A stretch of 64,000 bases of DNA from assembly GCF_003201835.2 (NCBI RefSeq), contig NZ_CP029289.2:1550001-1614000 (forward strand), written 5' to 3'. The translations under genes were made by a program, and so were the position numbers. Position 1 is the stretch's first letter. Every line of letters begins with the position of its first letter. The notes under the pieces were generated by a model. That model did no database searches. It was not told the origin of the DNA and was given only the letters and a program-made list of their open reading frames with translations. Below, in pieces: positions 37,105 to 48,263 of this stretch. Source of the DNA: Acidianus brierleyi. GTDB taxonomy: Archaea; Thermoproteota; Thermoprotei_A; Sulfolobales; Sulfolobaceae.

Positions 37105-37657
37105 CTTACTGATTCCGCACGAAGATGTTTCCAAATATAGACTATTTGAAATTATATCACGCATAAAAGATACAAGTTTTATGTATCCAATAATAGTAGA
37201 TAAATCGACTTATCTAATCTTAGATGGACATCATAGATATTATGCAAGTCTATTTTTAAAAATTAGGAAAATCCCTGTTCTATTAGTAGATTATATGGAT
37301 TCAAGAATAAAAATTGAAAAATGGTTCAGAGAAGTAAAATCTCCAGAATTGGCTAAGAAAATATCTTTACAATTGCCAAATGACGGTGATGTGTGTATAA
37401 ACATTTATGGTGCAAATTTTTGTTCTACTTCAATTTATTCATTATTTTGGAAACTTCATTGGCTAGAAAATAAGTTAATGTATTTAGGTATTAAGGTAAT
37501 CAAAAATACAAAAAACGGAATAGAACCGCCTTCTATATCAAAGGAATATGTAATTAGTGTTGCCAATAATGGGCTAAGATTTCCTCCAAAAACGACTAGA
37601 CATAACTATGAATTTATTATCCACTATGAAAGAGTAAGACTTAATGAGTTTATTTGA
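37064..37657 (+). CDS. ParB-fold kinase, free-serine kinase (SerK)-like
   Basis: 197-aa protein with the ParB/Srx N-terminal fold: LLIPHE with E20, then LILDGHHRYYAS with D54, H57 and R58. These residues match the nucleotide/catalytic motif of archaeal SerK, which phosphorylates free L-serine to O-phosphoserine. Such a kinase could feed cysteine or serine metabolism. The GTG start is preceded by GAGGTG about 8 nt upstream and lies inside nth. Alternative: a ParB-like nuclease or regulator. The end overlaps the glycosyltransferase gene by 14 nt, so nth, this gene and the next appear to be one operon. Confidence 0.75.
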   Translation: MTAVNISKEMLDPSLLIPHEDVSKYRLFEIISRIKDTSFMYPIIVDKSTYLILDGHHRYYASLFLKIRKIPVLLVDYMDSRIKIEKWFREVKSPELAKKISLQLPNDGDVCINIYGANFCSTSIYSLFWKLHWLENKLMYLGIKVIKNTKNGIEPPSISKEYVISVANNGLRFPPKTTRHNYEFIIHYERVRLNEFI

Positions 37658-39020
37658 TACAATAGTTCAGCTTCTAGTGTTTATAATACCATCATTGATA
37701 TTATTGTATCAATTTATATTCTTTAATATTGGGAGAAAAAGAGTATATACCGAAGTTAATTTAAAAAATGTCCCGTTTCTTTCAATTATTGTTCCTACAA
37801 AGGGAGAAAATGTAGGCGTTATTCAAGGTTTATTGGATAATCTTTCAAAAGTCGAATGGGATAAGTCTAAAATGGAGATAATAATAGTATCTGATGATAG
37901 TAAAGAATATTTTGATAAATTAGTGGAAGCTTTACATTTTCCAGAAGGTCTTGAAGTTAAACTTTACAATAGGTTGGGCCATGAGAAAAAAGGATATAAG
38001 AGCGGTGCGTTAGCTTATGGATATGAGAAAAGTAAAGGCGATTTAGTAATTACATTAGACGTTGATGCTAGACTTAATAAAGATTCGTTACTGAAAGCTT
38101 ACTCGCACATGATAAGTTACGGATGTGATGCTGTTACTATGAACTGGATAGGATACACTACAAATCAGTATTCTACATTAGCCAGAGGATTAATAGTTTC
38201 TACTCTAGTTGCAGACTACTCTATTCTAAATGGAAGAGAAAAAAGTGGGCTTAAAATATTTCCAGTAGGTTGCGGAACATTATTTAAAAGAGAGGCTATA
38301 GAGAGTGTAGGACCATGGGATTATAGTATGATCCAAGATGATTTAGAAATAGGTTCAAGACTAATAAATAAAGGAAAAAGAATATGCTCTTCTGATTCTC
38401 CAGTTTTGGTAGAGGTACCAGATAATCTATTTGCTTTTTATGTCCAACAAACCAGATGGGCAATGGGAAGTACTGAAGTTCTTATTAGGCGATTTAAGGA
38501 AATATTAAAAAGTAAATCAAATCTAATACAAAAGATCGATATGATATTATTTTTATCACAGTATTTCCCAATAGCATTAACATTTATAGTGGCAGTAATA
38601 CTGCTCTTTTATTCCTTTATAGGTTATGGTGATCCTTTAAGGACTCCATTAATTTTAGTGTGGCTAATAGCGTTATCTCTTTATGCAATAGGGTTTATTT
38701 CTATAGCTAAAAAGCTTGGACTAGGTTTAATACAAAGCTTAAGAGCGTTAGGTAAAGTGTCAGCATATACTGTATCTATCTCTCCATTCGTATTATTAAG
38801 TTTATTTAAGGCATTCGCTAAAAAGAGAACATATATAGTCACACCCAAGGGTAAAACTAGTAAATCCAATATTGTGTATATAATAGGCGCATTAGGTTTT
38901 GCTTTTTTGCTTTCTTCTATAATATATTTAATTAAATATGATTTATTTAGTGGTATATGGATGCTTTATTATTCTTCAGCGTATTTATTCACATTCTTTA
39001 CCTATAAAAATGAGCTTTAG
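37644..39020 (+). CDS. Membrane-bound family 2 glycosyltransferase
   Basis: Processive-type GT2 enzyme (458 aa). One N-terminal span (IVQLLVFIIPSLILLYQFIFF) precedes the GT-A domain with FLSIIVPTKGE, the first Asp region VSDDSKEYF, the DxD motif LDVDA (about residue 137), the acceptor-site QDDLEIGSR and the QxxRW motif QQTRWAMGS (about residue 262). Four to five spans follow in the C-terminal 170 residues. This layout fits cellulose/hyaluronan-synthase-like enzymes making an exopolysaccharide or glycolipid on the cytoplasmic side of the membrane. It is translationally coupled to the SerK-like gene. Confidence 0.9.
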   Translation: MSLFDTIVQLLVFIIPSLILLYQFIFFNIGRKRVYTEVNLKNVPFLSIIVPTKGENVGVIQGLLDNLSKVEWDKSKMEIIIVSDDSKEYFDKLVEALHFPEGLEVKLYNRLGHEKKGYKSGALAYGYEKSKGDLVITLDVDARLNKDSLLKAYSHMISYGCDAVTMNWIGYTTNQYSTLARGLIVSTLVADYSILNGREKSGLKIFPVGCGTLFKREAIESVGPWDYSMIQDDLEIGSRLINKGKRICSSDSPVLVEVPDNLFAFYVQQTRWAMGSTEVLIRRFKEILKSKSNLIQKIDMILFLSQYFPIALTFIVAVILLFYSFIGYGDPLRTPLILVWLIALSLYAIGFISIAKKLGLGLIQSLRALGKVSAYTVSISPFVLLSLFKAFAKKRTYIVTPKGKTSKSNIVYIIGALGFAFLLSSIIYLIKYDLFSGIWMLYYSSAYLFTFFTYKNEL

Positions 39021-39061
39021 TACAAATTTTTTTAACTGAGCCCAAATCATTCAATGTTAGA

Positions 39062-41677
39062 ATGATAAGTTACGCAAAAGGTTATTCTGATGAAGAGGTG
39101 TTTTCTCTATTAAGGCCATACGTAGTCTCATGGTTTAGAGAAAAATATTCTACATTTACTCCTCCTCAACGTGCTGCTATACCTTTGATTAAAAATGGAA
39201 CAAATACTCTAGTATCTAGTCCTACTGGAAGTGGGAAAACTTTATCTGCTTTTTTAGGAATTTTAGATACCTTATTAGGCTATGCTGAAAATGGAAAATT
39301 AGAGGATAAAGTATACGCAATTTACATTTCTCCACTTAGAGCCTTAAATAATGATATGTATAAAAATATAGTAGAACCATTGGAAGAGATATATAAAAGA
39401 ATAGATTTCCAACAAAAGATAAGAGTTGGAATAAGAACTAGTGATACGAGTTCATATCAAAAACAAAAAATGTTGAAAATACCTCCTCATATTTTAATAA
39501 CTACTCCAGAATCTTTTGCGCTCTCATTGGTTTCTCCAAAATTTAGCCAGAAATTAACTGAAGTGAAATGGGTGATAGTAGATGAAATTCATGAGCTTGC
39601 TAATAGCAAAAGAGGTGCATATTTATCAGGATTTCTAGAGTTATATCAAAATATTCTAGCTAAAAATAATTTTGCTAGAATAGGTTTAAGTGCTACAATC
39701 TCTCCTCTAGAAGAAGTAGCTAAATTCCTTGTAGGTAAAGACAGTGATTGTAAAATTGTAGATGCAAGATTTGTAAAAGACATTGATATAAAAGTTATAT
39801 CTCCTGTGAGGGACTTAGTACATGCTTCGGAGTCACAGATAAGCAATGGGATATATAATACAATGATAGATGAAATAAAAAAACATAGTACAACTTTAGT
39901 ATTTACTAATACAAGAAGTGCAGCAGAAAGAGTATCTTACAAGTTAAGGAAAATTATAGAACAGGAAAACTTATTCGATGCCGATATGGTAGGTGCTCAT
40001 CATAGTAGTCTAAGTAGAGATTTACGTTTAGATATAGAAAATAAATTGAAAGAGGGTAAATTGAAGGTAGTTGTATCTTCGACTAGCCTTGAATTAGGAA
40101 TAGATATAGGTTATATAGATCTTGTATTATTGTTAGGTAGCCCCAAGAGCGTTAGTAGACTATTGCAAAGATTGGGTAGGGCTGGTCATCATATAAGGAG
40201 TATAAGTAAAGGAAGAATAATTGTAGTGGATAGAGATGATCTGATAGAATGCAGCGTATTAGCTAAATTAGCTAAAGAAAGAAAAATAGATAAAATTCAT
40301 ATTCCTAAAAATCCTTTAGACGTTCTATCTCAATTAATTATTGCCGCTTCATTAATGGGTCAAGTTAATGATAAGAAACTGTATGAAATACTTACGAAAT
40401 CTTATATTTTTTCGGAACTTAAATATGACGATTATATTGCAGTTTTAAACTATTTAACTGGAAAATATGAATTAGAAAGTAAAAATGTTTATTCAAAGAT
40501 AAGAATTGATGATGCAATAAAGCCAAAAAGAGGATCAAGAATGATCTTTTATACTAATAGCGGCACTATACCAGAAGAATCCTTAATACCAGTATTTACA
40601 GAAGGAAATAAGTACGTTGGAAATTTAGAAGAGGAATTTGTAGAAATTTTAACACCTGGCGATATTTTTGTTCTAGGAGGAAAAACATATGAGTTCATAT
40701 CAAGCAAAGGTAATAAAGTAATAGTAAAGGCTGCAGAAGGTCAAAGACCTACAGTTCCTAGTTGGTTTTCAGAGATGCTTCCACTAGCCATTGATTCGGC
40801 AATAGAGGTTAGTAAATTTAGAGGATTGATAGCAAACATGATAAAACAACAAGCTAAACAATCAGATATAATAAATTATATTTCAAAAGAATATAATATA
40901 TCAAAATATGCGGCCGCTTCCATTTACGAATATGTACTAGAGGAATATTTATTTACTGATGGAAAGGTTCCTAGTGATACGCAAATTTTAATAGAAATCT
41001 ATGATGATGAAGAAAATAGAAGAAACTTTATATTTCATGCCTTGTATGGAAGGAGAGCTTTAGACGCATTATCTAGAGTCCTTGCCTCTATATTAAGTGA
41101 TGATCTTTCTACTGATGTAAGGATTTCAGTTACTGATAATGGCTTTATATTGACAATCCCTACGTTAGAAAACTATGACATATTCAAGATTTTTGATAAA
41201 ATAGATCCTGAAAAAATGTATGATAGTTTAAGTAACGTTATACTAAGAACAGAAATGTTAAAGAGAAGATTTAGGCATACAGCTGAACGTTCATTTATGC
41301 TTCTTAAGAGATATAAAGGAAGAGAGACTAACTTAGATAGAAGACAATTAAACTCAGAAGTATTACTAAATGTTGTTAGAGAGATAGATAATTTCCCTGT
41401 TTTAAAGGAAACAATAAGAGAAATACTAGAAGACTATATGGATATTAAAAGCGCTATTAATATAGTTAAAAATATAAAGGAAAATAAAATAAAAATTGTA
41501 GTAATAGGACCCAATAAGATTCCTAGCCCATTTGCACATGGCATAATAATTAAAGAACATGCAGATGTAGTGCTAGCAGAGGATAAAAGGGAACTAATAA
41601 AGAAGCTGCATGATAAGGTTATACAGTTTCTTAGAAATAAGGGATTCAATATTGATCTCAATTATACCGAGGTATGA
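39062..41677 (+). CDS. Lhr-type superfamily 2 helicase
   Basis: Large ATP-dependent helicase (871 aa) of the archaeal Lhr group. Motif I SSPTGSGKTLSAFL near residue 54, motif Ia ISPLRALNND, motif II VDEIHEL near residue 173, motif III LSATISP, motif IV/V TNTRSAAERV and STSLELGIDIG, and motif VI RLLQRLGRAGHHIR near residue 363 are all in order. The C-terminal part carries the winged helix and Lhr-core domain. Roles in DNA recombination/repair or RNA handling are reported for the family. The 3' end overlaps the convergent JAMM gene by 84 nt, the longest such overlap in the window. Confidence 0.93.
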   Translation: MISYAKGYSDEEVFSLLRPYVVSWFREKYSTFTPPQRAAIPLIKNGTNTLVSSPTGSGKTLSAFLGILDTLLGYAENGKLEDKVYAIYISPLRALNNDMYKNIVEPLEEIYKRIDFQQKIRVGIRTSDTSSYQKQKMLKIPPHILITTPESFALSLVSPKFSQKLTEVKWVIVDEIHELANSKRGAYLSGFLELYQNILAKNNFARIGLSATISPLEEVAKFLVGKDSDCKIVDARFVKDIDIKVISPVRDLVHASESQISNGIYNTMIDEIKKHSTTLVFTNTRSAAERVSYKLRKIIEQENLFDADMVGAHHSSLSRDLRLDIENKLKEGKLKVVVSSTSLELGIDIGYIDLVLLLGSPKSVSRLLQRLGRAGHHIRSISKGRIIVVDRDDLIECSVLAKLAKERKIDKIHIPKNPLDVLSQLIIAASLMGQVNDKKLYEILTKSYIFSELKYDDYIAVLNYLTGKYELESKNVYSKIRIDDAIKPKRGSRMIFYTNSGTIPEESLIPVFTEGNKYVGNLEEEFVEILTPGDIFVLGGKTYEFISSKGNKVIVKAAEGQRPTVPSWFSEMLPLAIDSAIEVSKFRGLIANMIKQQAKQSDIINYISKEYNISKYAAASIYEYVLEEYLFTDGKVPSDTQILIEIYDDEENRRNFIFHALYGRRALDALSRVLASILSDDLSTDVRISVTDNGFILTIPTLENYDIFKIFDKIDPEKMYDSLSNVILRTEMLKRRFRHTAERSFMLLKRYKGRETNLDRRQLNSEVLLNVVREIDNFPVLKETIREILEDYMDIKSAINIVKNIKENKIKIVVIGPNKIPSPFAHGIIIKEHADVVLAEDKRELIKKLHDKVIQFLRNKGFNIDLNYTEV

Positions 41678-41926
41678 GTATTTATACGCTTTAATACATT
41701 TTTTAGAGACAATTATCCATGGAATATTCCAAAATTTCATATTATAAATGTCGAAATCACTTGGCTCACACATGCCTCTATGAGTATGGACTATAGCATT
41801 CAAATTATAATGTTTAAGATAATTGTATAATTGTTTAGGATCCATTATGAATTCGTAATTATTTTCAGATATATTCCTTATTTCTATAAATTCATTATCT
41901 ACTATTATTCCGCATCTTTCTTTCAT
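41594..41926 (-). CDS. Short JAMM/MPN+ metalloprotease-like protein
   Basis: 110-aa protein with a JAMM-type metal site: upstream E12 (NEFIEIRN), then H47-T-H49 and S56, D59 in AIVHTHRGMCEPSDFD. The spacing between the second His and Ser is six residues rather than the usual seven. JAMM enzymes cleave ubiquitin-like modifiers, so an archaeal SAMP/Urm1 desampylase is a possible role. It overlaps the lhr end by 84 nt on the opposite strand, and the overlapping part encodes its last 28 residues. Could instead be an inactive JAB-fold domain. Confidence 0.72.
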   Translation of the reverse strand: MKERCGIIVDNEFIEIRNISENNYEFIMDPKQLYNYLKHYNLNAIVHTHRGMCEPSDFDIYNMKFWNIPWIIVSKKCIKAYKYSYLGIIEINIESLISKKLYNLIMQLLY

Positions 41927-41953
41927 TCTTAGATAAAAACTCTAAGTACGGGA

Positions 41954-41993
41954 TTTTTAGGATATCTATTAAATTCTTACTTATTCCTAAAAA
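41954..41993. repeat. Inverted repeat upstream of the JAMM gene
   Basis: Arms TTTTTAGGA (41954-41962) and TCCTAAAAA (41985-41993) form a perfect 9-bp inverted repeat with a 22-nt spacer. It lies in the 240-nt AT-rich gap between two reverse-strand genes, after the CBS gene end and before the JAMM gene start; apart from this repeat I see nothing in that gap. Confidence 0.4.
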
Positions 41994-42168
41994 ACATAAC
42001 AAAGATTTGTTTAGAATATCTTCAATATATTTTTAGTAATATTCAATATATATTAAATAATTAGACCAATACTATAAACTATTCAAAGGCAAATTAATTA
42101 AATTTTATTAAAATTAATGAACTTTTAGAAAGTAAATCTTGAAATTTATCTTGAAACTTAGATATTTT

Positions 42169-43093
<925 letters not shown>

Positions 43094-43112
43094 TACTTAA
43101 AAACTTCTGTCT

Positions 43113-43826
<714 letters not shown>

Positions 43827-43873
43827 TTATATGTGTTTTACCTTAAAAAGGATATCAAATTAATTAATCATCT

Positions 43874-44260
43874 ATGAGTCTTGAAGATAATTTAAAGCCT
43901 AGTATAGTTCTAGTTTCACCATCAGATCTAGAAGAAGAAATAAAGAAAATAGAAGAAGAAATAAAATCGCATGAGCAGATTGACGTAGATTTCCAGAAGA
44001 AAATTCATGAAGAGATAGATAATATATCAAAATCCCTAAGCTGGCTAAAAATAGCAGAATCACAAGGAGTATGGAAATCAAAGACATGTAAACATGTATC
44101 TAATGATACGTGCAATGCATGGAACATTAGTGATCCTGAAAAGCTTGGAATACCAGTGGATGTCATAATATTTAATCAAGACGGATCAAAGAAAGTATCT
44201 GTAAATAAATTCCCTGGTCTATGCATAACTTGTCCATTATATGAACCCAAAAGAGCTTAA
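43874..44260 (+). CDS. Small protein with coiled-coil and four-cysteine C-terminus
   Basis: Not recognised. 128 aa; residues about 15-60 are a heptad-like acidic/lysine coil (SDLEEEIKKIEEEIKSHEQ). The C-terminal half has four cysteines at about residues 73, 81, 117 and 120 (contexts SKTCKH, NDTCNA, PGLCITCPLY) that could hold a zinc ion or an Fe-S cluster. It overlaps the convergent HTH gene by 24 nt. Its start is about 60 nt from the divergent helical protein gene. Confidence 0.72.
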   Translation: MSLEDNLKPSIVLVSPSDLEEEIKKIEEEIKSHEQIDVDFQKKIHEEIDNISKSLSWLKIAESQGVWKSKTCKHVSNDTCNAWNISDPEKLGIPVDVIIFNQDGSKKVSVNKFPGLCITCPLYEPKRA

Positions 44261-44590
44261 TGATTTTTTGTCTACTTCGGTAATTATCTTTTTTAGTTCT
44301 TCTAAATTCTCTTCTGCTATTGTAGGATTATTTGAAAGAATCTCAACTATACTTGAAACCAAATCGTTTACTATAATTTTCAATATTTTCTTCTTTTCAT
44401 CATCATTCGCTATACTTAAAGCTCTCATTATGGTCTCATCGCTAGGATGAGTTTTACCGCTTGAGAACTTAACAATAGCTGCTGGAGTTATCCCAAGTTC
44501 ATCGGCAAGTTCTTTTCTACTCCTATGAGACAAAAGTTCGGTTATAATTTCTTCTCTGGCTTCTTTGCTAATGTTATGAATAGCTTTCAT
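44237..44590 (-). CDS. Cro/C1-type HTH transcription regulator
   Basis: 117-aa regulator with an XRE-like helix-turn-helix, RKELADELGITPAAIVKFSSGKTHPSDETIMRAL (about residues 24-57), and a helical C-terminal part (SNNPTIAEENLEELKKII) that may dimerise. It overlaps the end of the four-cysteine protein gene by 24 nt. Divergent with the reductase-like gene at 44642; the 50-bp space between them is the likely place for regulation of both. Confidence 0.85.
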   Translation of the reverse strand: MKAIHNISKEAREEIITELLSHRSRKELADELGITPAAIVKFSSGKTHPSDETIMRALSIANDDEKKKILKIIVNDLVSSIVEILSNNPTIAEENLEELKKIITEVDKKSLSSFGFI

Positions 44591-44641
44591 AGCCTTTCTT
44601 TATAGTTAAAACTTAAAAGATAACCACTCCATTTCATTTGC

Positions 44642-45514
44642 ATGATGTCTATAATATTTAACCAAGGTATTATTGCTAAGGACATAGTAGAAAAGCCTAT
44701 AGACTCCGATTTTGTATTGATCTCTACTCAAAAGGTATTACTGGGTGTGATAGAAAATTCCATATATTTAGGATTTCTATGGGTAAGACCTTGGAGAGTA
44801 TTAGGTAGTATAGGCATAGGAAAAATAGACGCAGTAGGTTTAGATGTAGATACTACTTTGCAAGGTAAAACAGTTCTTGTTCTTCCATATTCACAGAAAT
44901 ATGGCGGAATAGGAACTGAAATTGATGGTATCCTCTCTGAAAAAGCTACTGTTCCATCAGATTCCATTATTGTAATATCTCCTAATTATTCTGATAAGAT
45001 TTTACTTTATCCTTTTGCGTCAATAGCCCTACAAATAAAAGAAATTGCTGAAGGTAAAGATATTCTAATTATAGGTTCTGGATTTACTAGTTTATTAACA
45101 TACTTAGCCCTAGCAGATTCTTCTAATATAGGAATATATTCTGATACTGAATCAAAAATGCCAGGTATTCAAGAAGTCAAAAAAAGTGATAAAAAATGGG
45201 ATATAATAGTTATCTCTACAATGAGAAGTTGGGCTAGAGTCGTTGCAGAAAAATTAGTTAAAGATAATGGCAAAATAATAATTCCAAAATTTATGAATTC
45301 ATGGCCTACTATAGTTCCACATAATACTGCATTTATATATCCTAAAAAGAGGGACGATGTAGCTCAATTTTTAGATAAATATGTTACTGAAAGAATATTT
45401 AATGAAAATATAGCATATTCAGACGACATAATAAATTCCATACCTACACCAAAAAATGGAGTAATAGTAGAGATCAAGTCGTTAAAAAATTACATTTCGT
45501 CCTTAACTAGTTGA
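44642..45514 (+). CDS. MDR (alcohol dehydrogenase-like) protein lacking zinc ligands
   Basis: 290 aa with the two-domain layout of medium-chain dehydrogenases. The N-terminal GroES-like region contains [17 protein letters not shown] and [18 protein letters not shown], and the Rossmann part starts at [21 protein letters not shown] near residue 138. The catalytic Cys/His zinc site and the structural four-cysteine lobe are missing; the chain contains no cysteine at all. It is about 50-60 residues shorter than normal ADHs. It may be a zinc-free reductase or a non-catalytic relative. The 3' end overlaps lysN by 25 nt. Confidence 0.72.
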   Translation: MMSIIFNQGIIAKDIVEKPIDSDFVLISTQKVLLGVIENSIYLGFLWVRPWRVLGSIGIGKIDAVGLDVDTTLQGKTVLVLPYSQKYGGIGTEIDGILSEKATVPSDSIIVISPNYSDKILLYPFASIALQIKEIAEGKDILIIGSGFTSLLTYLALADSSNIGIYSDTESKMPGIQEVKKSDKKWDIIVISTMRSWARVVAEKLVKDNGKIIIPKFMNSWPTIVPHNTAFIYPKKRDDVAQFLDKYVTERIFNENIAYSDDIINSIPTPKNGVIVEIKSLKNYISSLTS

Positions 45515-46695
45515 CCAAGAGTTTTTATTCCATTATTAATTTGTTCTTCAGTAGGGAAGCTGAAATTTATTCTCATAGTATTTCTTCCAGAATAATCATA
45601 GTAAAAGCTGGAGCCAGGAACATAAGCAACTCCTCTATTTAAGGCCGTAGAAAGCATTTTCACAGTATCTATTTTTTGTGGTAACCATGCAAAAACGAAC
45701 ATTCCTCCTACTGGCTTACTCCATGAGGCTTCTTTTGGGAAGTACTGTTCCATAGCATGTAACATGACATCCCTTTTCTTTCTATATAGTTCTCTAATTC
45801 TGGGTAAGTTATTTTGTATTACATTTCTTTTTATAGCTTCTGCAGCTATAAATTGAGTAAAACTTGGTGTATGAAGATCTACATTTTGTTTAAATAATTC
45901 TACTTCTTGAATAATTTCTTCATCAGCAACTATCCAGCCTAATCTTAATCCTGGAGCCAGGATCTTACTGAAAGTACCAGTATATATAACTCTTCCTTCC
46001 TTATCTAACGCTTTAATTGGAGCTGGGCTATCACCATCAAATACTAAAAACCCATAAGCGTCATCTTCTACTATCATAAAATCATATTTAGAGGCAAGTT
46101 CCAATAGCCTTTTTCTACCTTCTAATGATAATGTAGTTCCACCAGGGTTCTGTGCAGTAGGTATTATATAAGTAAGCTTTACCTTTTTCCCTTCTGATGC
46201 TAATTTCTTTAGCTGATTTTCTAGCGAATCTAAATCTGGACCGTATTCTGTAAGTGGAATTCCATGAAAAGATGGATTTCTAGCTCTTAAGATATTTAAA
46301 GCTGCTAAATAGCTAGGAGTCTCTACGAATATATTATCCTTAGGGTCTACCATTATATTAAACAACATAAATAGAGCTTCTTGGCTTCCAACAGTTACGA
46401 ATATGTTATTTTCTGAAATATTAGATATTCCACGTTGAGAAGATAAGTTTACAAGTTCTTTTCGAAGTTCTGGAATTCCAGAAGTTGCGGAGTATTGTAA
46501 TGCTCTAGAAGAATAGTTATCTAGAACGTAGTCTGTTATATTTTTTATATCCTCTGCAGGGAAAGTTGTAGGATCTGGTAATCCTCCAGCGAAACTAATA
46601 ACATTTTTACCTTCTGTTAGTTTTAACAGATCTCTGATCTCTGACGTCTTAAGTAAACTACTTTCTTTAGAAAGAAATTTATCCCATTTAGGCAT
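45490..46695 (-). CDS. lysN: PLP aminotransferase, 2-aminoadipate/multi-substrate type (LysN-like)
   Basis: Fold-type I aminotransferase (401 aa). N-terminal [12 protein letters not shown] (about residue 35) and [13 protein letters not shown] are typical of the LysN/KAT II/ARO8 group. The substrate-binding [15 protein letters not shown] is near residue 177, the PLP aspartate in VEDDAYGF near 210, and the Schiff-base lysine lies in [17 protein letters not shown] near 240. Likely converts 2-oxoadipate or LysW-linked intermediates in lysine synthesis and also aromatic amino acids. It overlaps the reductase-like gene by 25 nt at the 3' end. Confidence 0.88.
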   Translation of the reverse strand: MPKWDKFLSKESSLLKTSEIRDLLKLTEGKNVISFAGGLPDPTTFPAEDIKNITDYVLDNYSSRALQYSATSGIPELRKELVNLSSQRGISNISENNIFVTVGSQEALFMLFNIMVDPKDNIFVETPSYLAALNILRARNPSFHGIPLTEYGPDLDSLENQLKKLASEGKKVKLTYIIPTAQNPGGTTLSLEGRKRLLELASKYDFMIVEDDAYGFLVFDGDSPAPIKALDKEGRVIYTGTFSKILAPGLRLGWIVADEEIIQEVELFKQNVDLHTPSFTQFIAAEAIKRNVIQNNLPRIRELYRKKRDVMLHAMEQYFPKEASWSKPVGGMFVFAWLPQKIDTVKMLSTALNRGVAYVPGSSFYYDYSGRNTMRINFSFPTEEQINNGIKTLGQLVKDEM

Positions 46696-46729
46696 AACTA
46701 TTATTATTATGTAAAGTATTTATTACTTT

Positions 46730-47524
46730 GTGAAGTACATAGCCGAGATTTTAACAATCGGGAACGAGATTTTGAGTGGAAGGACAATAAATACAAACGC
46801 TTCTCATATAGCTAGGCGTTTAACGTCAATAGGATTTAACATTCGTAGAATGACGGTAGCAATGGATGAACTTAACGAGATTTCTGCAGTTTTTAGGGAA
46901 TCGTTATCAAGAAATCCTAACATTATAATATCGTCAGGTGGTTTAGGTCCAACATATGACGATAAAACTTCAGAAGGTTTGGCAATAGCATTAAATTTGC
47001 CTTTAGTATATAATGAATTAGCTTTAAAGCAAATACAAGCTAAATATGAGAAATTAAATCTAGAGATAACTGAAGAAAGAAGAAAAATGGCTCTAATGCC
47101 TAAAGGTGCAATTCCAGTAGAAAATGAGCAAGGAATTGCTCCAGGTATTTATATTGAATATAATGGAGTCGAGATCTTATCTACTCCAGGAGTACCTAGA
47201 GAAATGGAAGCAGTACTCGAACAATTTATTGCTAAATATTTAAAAACAAAACCTAATGTAGTTTATAAGGAAATTTCCATATTTGTAGAGGGAATAATGG
47301 AATCTGCTATTGCTCCATATGTAACGCAGTTAGTCAAAAAATATGACTTATACATAAAAACTCATCCTAAAGGATATGAGCTTTCTCATCCATCATTGGA
47401 AATACAGATAGCTGGAAGTAGCGAAAATGAAAAAGAAATACTAAATAGGATTGAATTATGTAAGAACGATATTATTCAAGTTATCAATAAATTAAATGGA
47501 AAAATCATAGAAAGCCAGCAATAG
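46730..47524 (+). CDS. CinA-like MoaB/MogA-domain protein (COG1058 type)
   Basis: 264-aa protein with the molybdopterin-binding-like domain of Cin[20 protein letters not shown] at the N-terminus, [19 protein letters not shown] near residue 65, and [15 protein letters not shown] near residue 142. It lacks the C-terminal NMN deamidase (PncC) domain of bacterial CinA and so may be an ADP-ribose/NAD-metabolite pyrophosphatase or an orphan. GTG start. It overlaps the convergent hydrolase gene by 20 nt. Confidence 0.88.
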   Translation: MKYIAEILTIGNEILSGRTINTNASHIARRLTSIGFNIRRMTVAMDELNEISAVFRESLSRNPNIIISSGGLGPTYDDKTSEGLAIALNLPLVYNELALKQIQAKYEKLNLEITEERRKMALMPKGAIPVENEQGIAPGIYIEYNGVEILSTPGVPREMEAVLEQFIAKYLKTKPNVVYKEISIFVEGIMESAIAPYVTQLVKKYDLYIKTHPKGYELSHPSLEIQIAGSSENEKEILNRIELCKNDIIQVINKLNGKIIESQQ

Positions 47525-48263
47525 CTTTGTTCAATTCATCAGGCGCTTCGAAATTTAGGAAGTGGCCAAATCCGGAAATTATATTTTCATCGTAATTTTT
47601 TAATTTTCTTAATACTTTTAGATTTTGTATTAGTTTATCATCAGATCCATAGACTATTAAAGTAGGCGAATCTATTTTTTCTATGTCTTTTTCATAGTTA
47701 TTTGCTAAAAGTAAACCTTCCACCGCATATCGATAACCTATTGGAGAATTATCTCTATATACGTTAAGTAACTCATTCCAGGCAGTTTGATTTTCTACTA
47801 AAGCGCTTGAAAATTCTTTATTCATTTTTCTATATAATGCTAAAGCCTCCATCCCGTATGTATCTGCTATTGAAATATATCTTCTATAAGGTTCTGGATC
47901 AGGAGATTTATATAATGCTCCTATAAGAATGAGTTTATCTAAGCTGTATTTTAATGCAAAATCTAATGCTATTAATGTGCCAATTGAATGACCTACTATT
48001 ATTGGATTTTTAATTTCTAAATACTCCAATAAGCTATTCAAATCTCTTACATGGTCTTCAATTCTATATGGACTCAAAGGAACTGATGACCTACCATGAC
48101 CTCTTAGATCATATACTAGGACATTATATTTTTTGGAGAAATAATAAGACTGTTGAGACCAACTTTTATATGAACCGGCTAAATGATGAATAAAAACTAT
48201 AGGCTTTCCTTCACCAAACATTTCATAGTAGATTTTTACTTCGTCTAAAATTGCAAAAGGCAT
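47505..48263 (-). CDS. Alpha/beta-hydrolase
   Basis: 252-aa serine hydrolase of the alpha/beta fold. The oxyanion region is [15 protein letters not shown] (about residue 24), the nucleophile elbow is [11 protein letters not shown] (about residue 90), the acid is in [10 protein letters not shown] (about 205) and the histidine is in [11 protein letters not shown] (about 233). Substrate is unknown; an esterase or a C-C bond hydrolase is possible. Its start abuts the pheT stop on the same strand (shared base at 48263). Confidence 0.9.
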   Translation of the reverse strand: MPFAILDEVKIYYEMFGEGKPIVFIHHLAGSYKSWSQQSYYFSKKYNVLVYDLRGHGRSSVPLSPYRIEDHVRDLNSLLEYLEIKNPIIVGHSIGTLIALDFALKYSLDKLILIGALYKSPDPEPYRRYISIADTYGMEALALYRKMNKEFSSALVENQTAWNELLNVYRDNSPIGYRYAVEGLLLANNYEKDIEKIDSPTLIVYGSDDKLIQNLKVLRKLKNYDENIISGFGHFLNFEAPDELNKAIAGFL

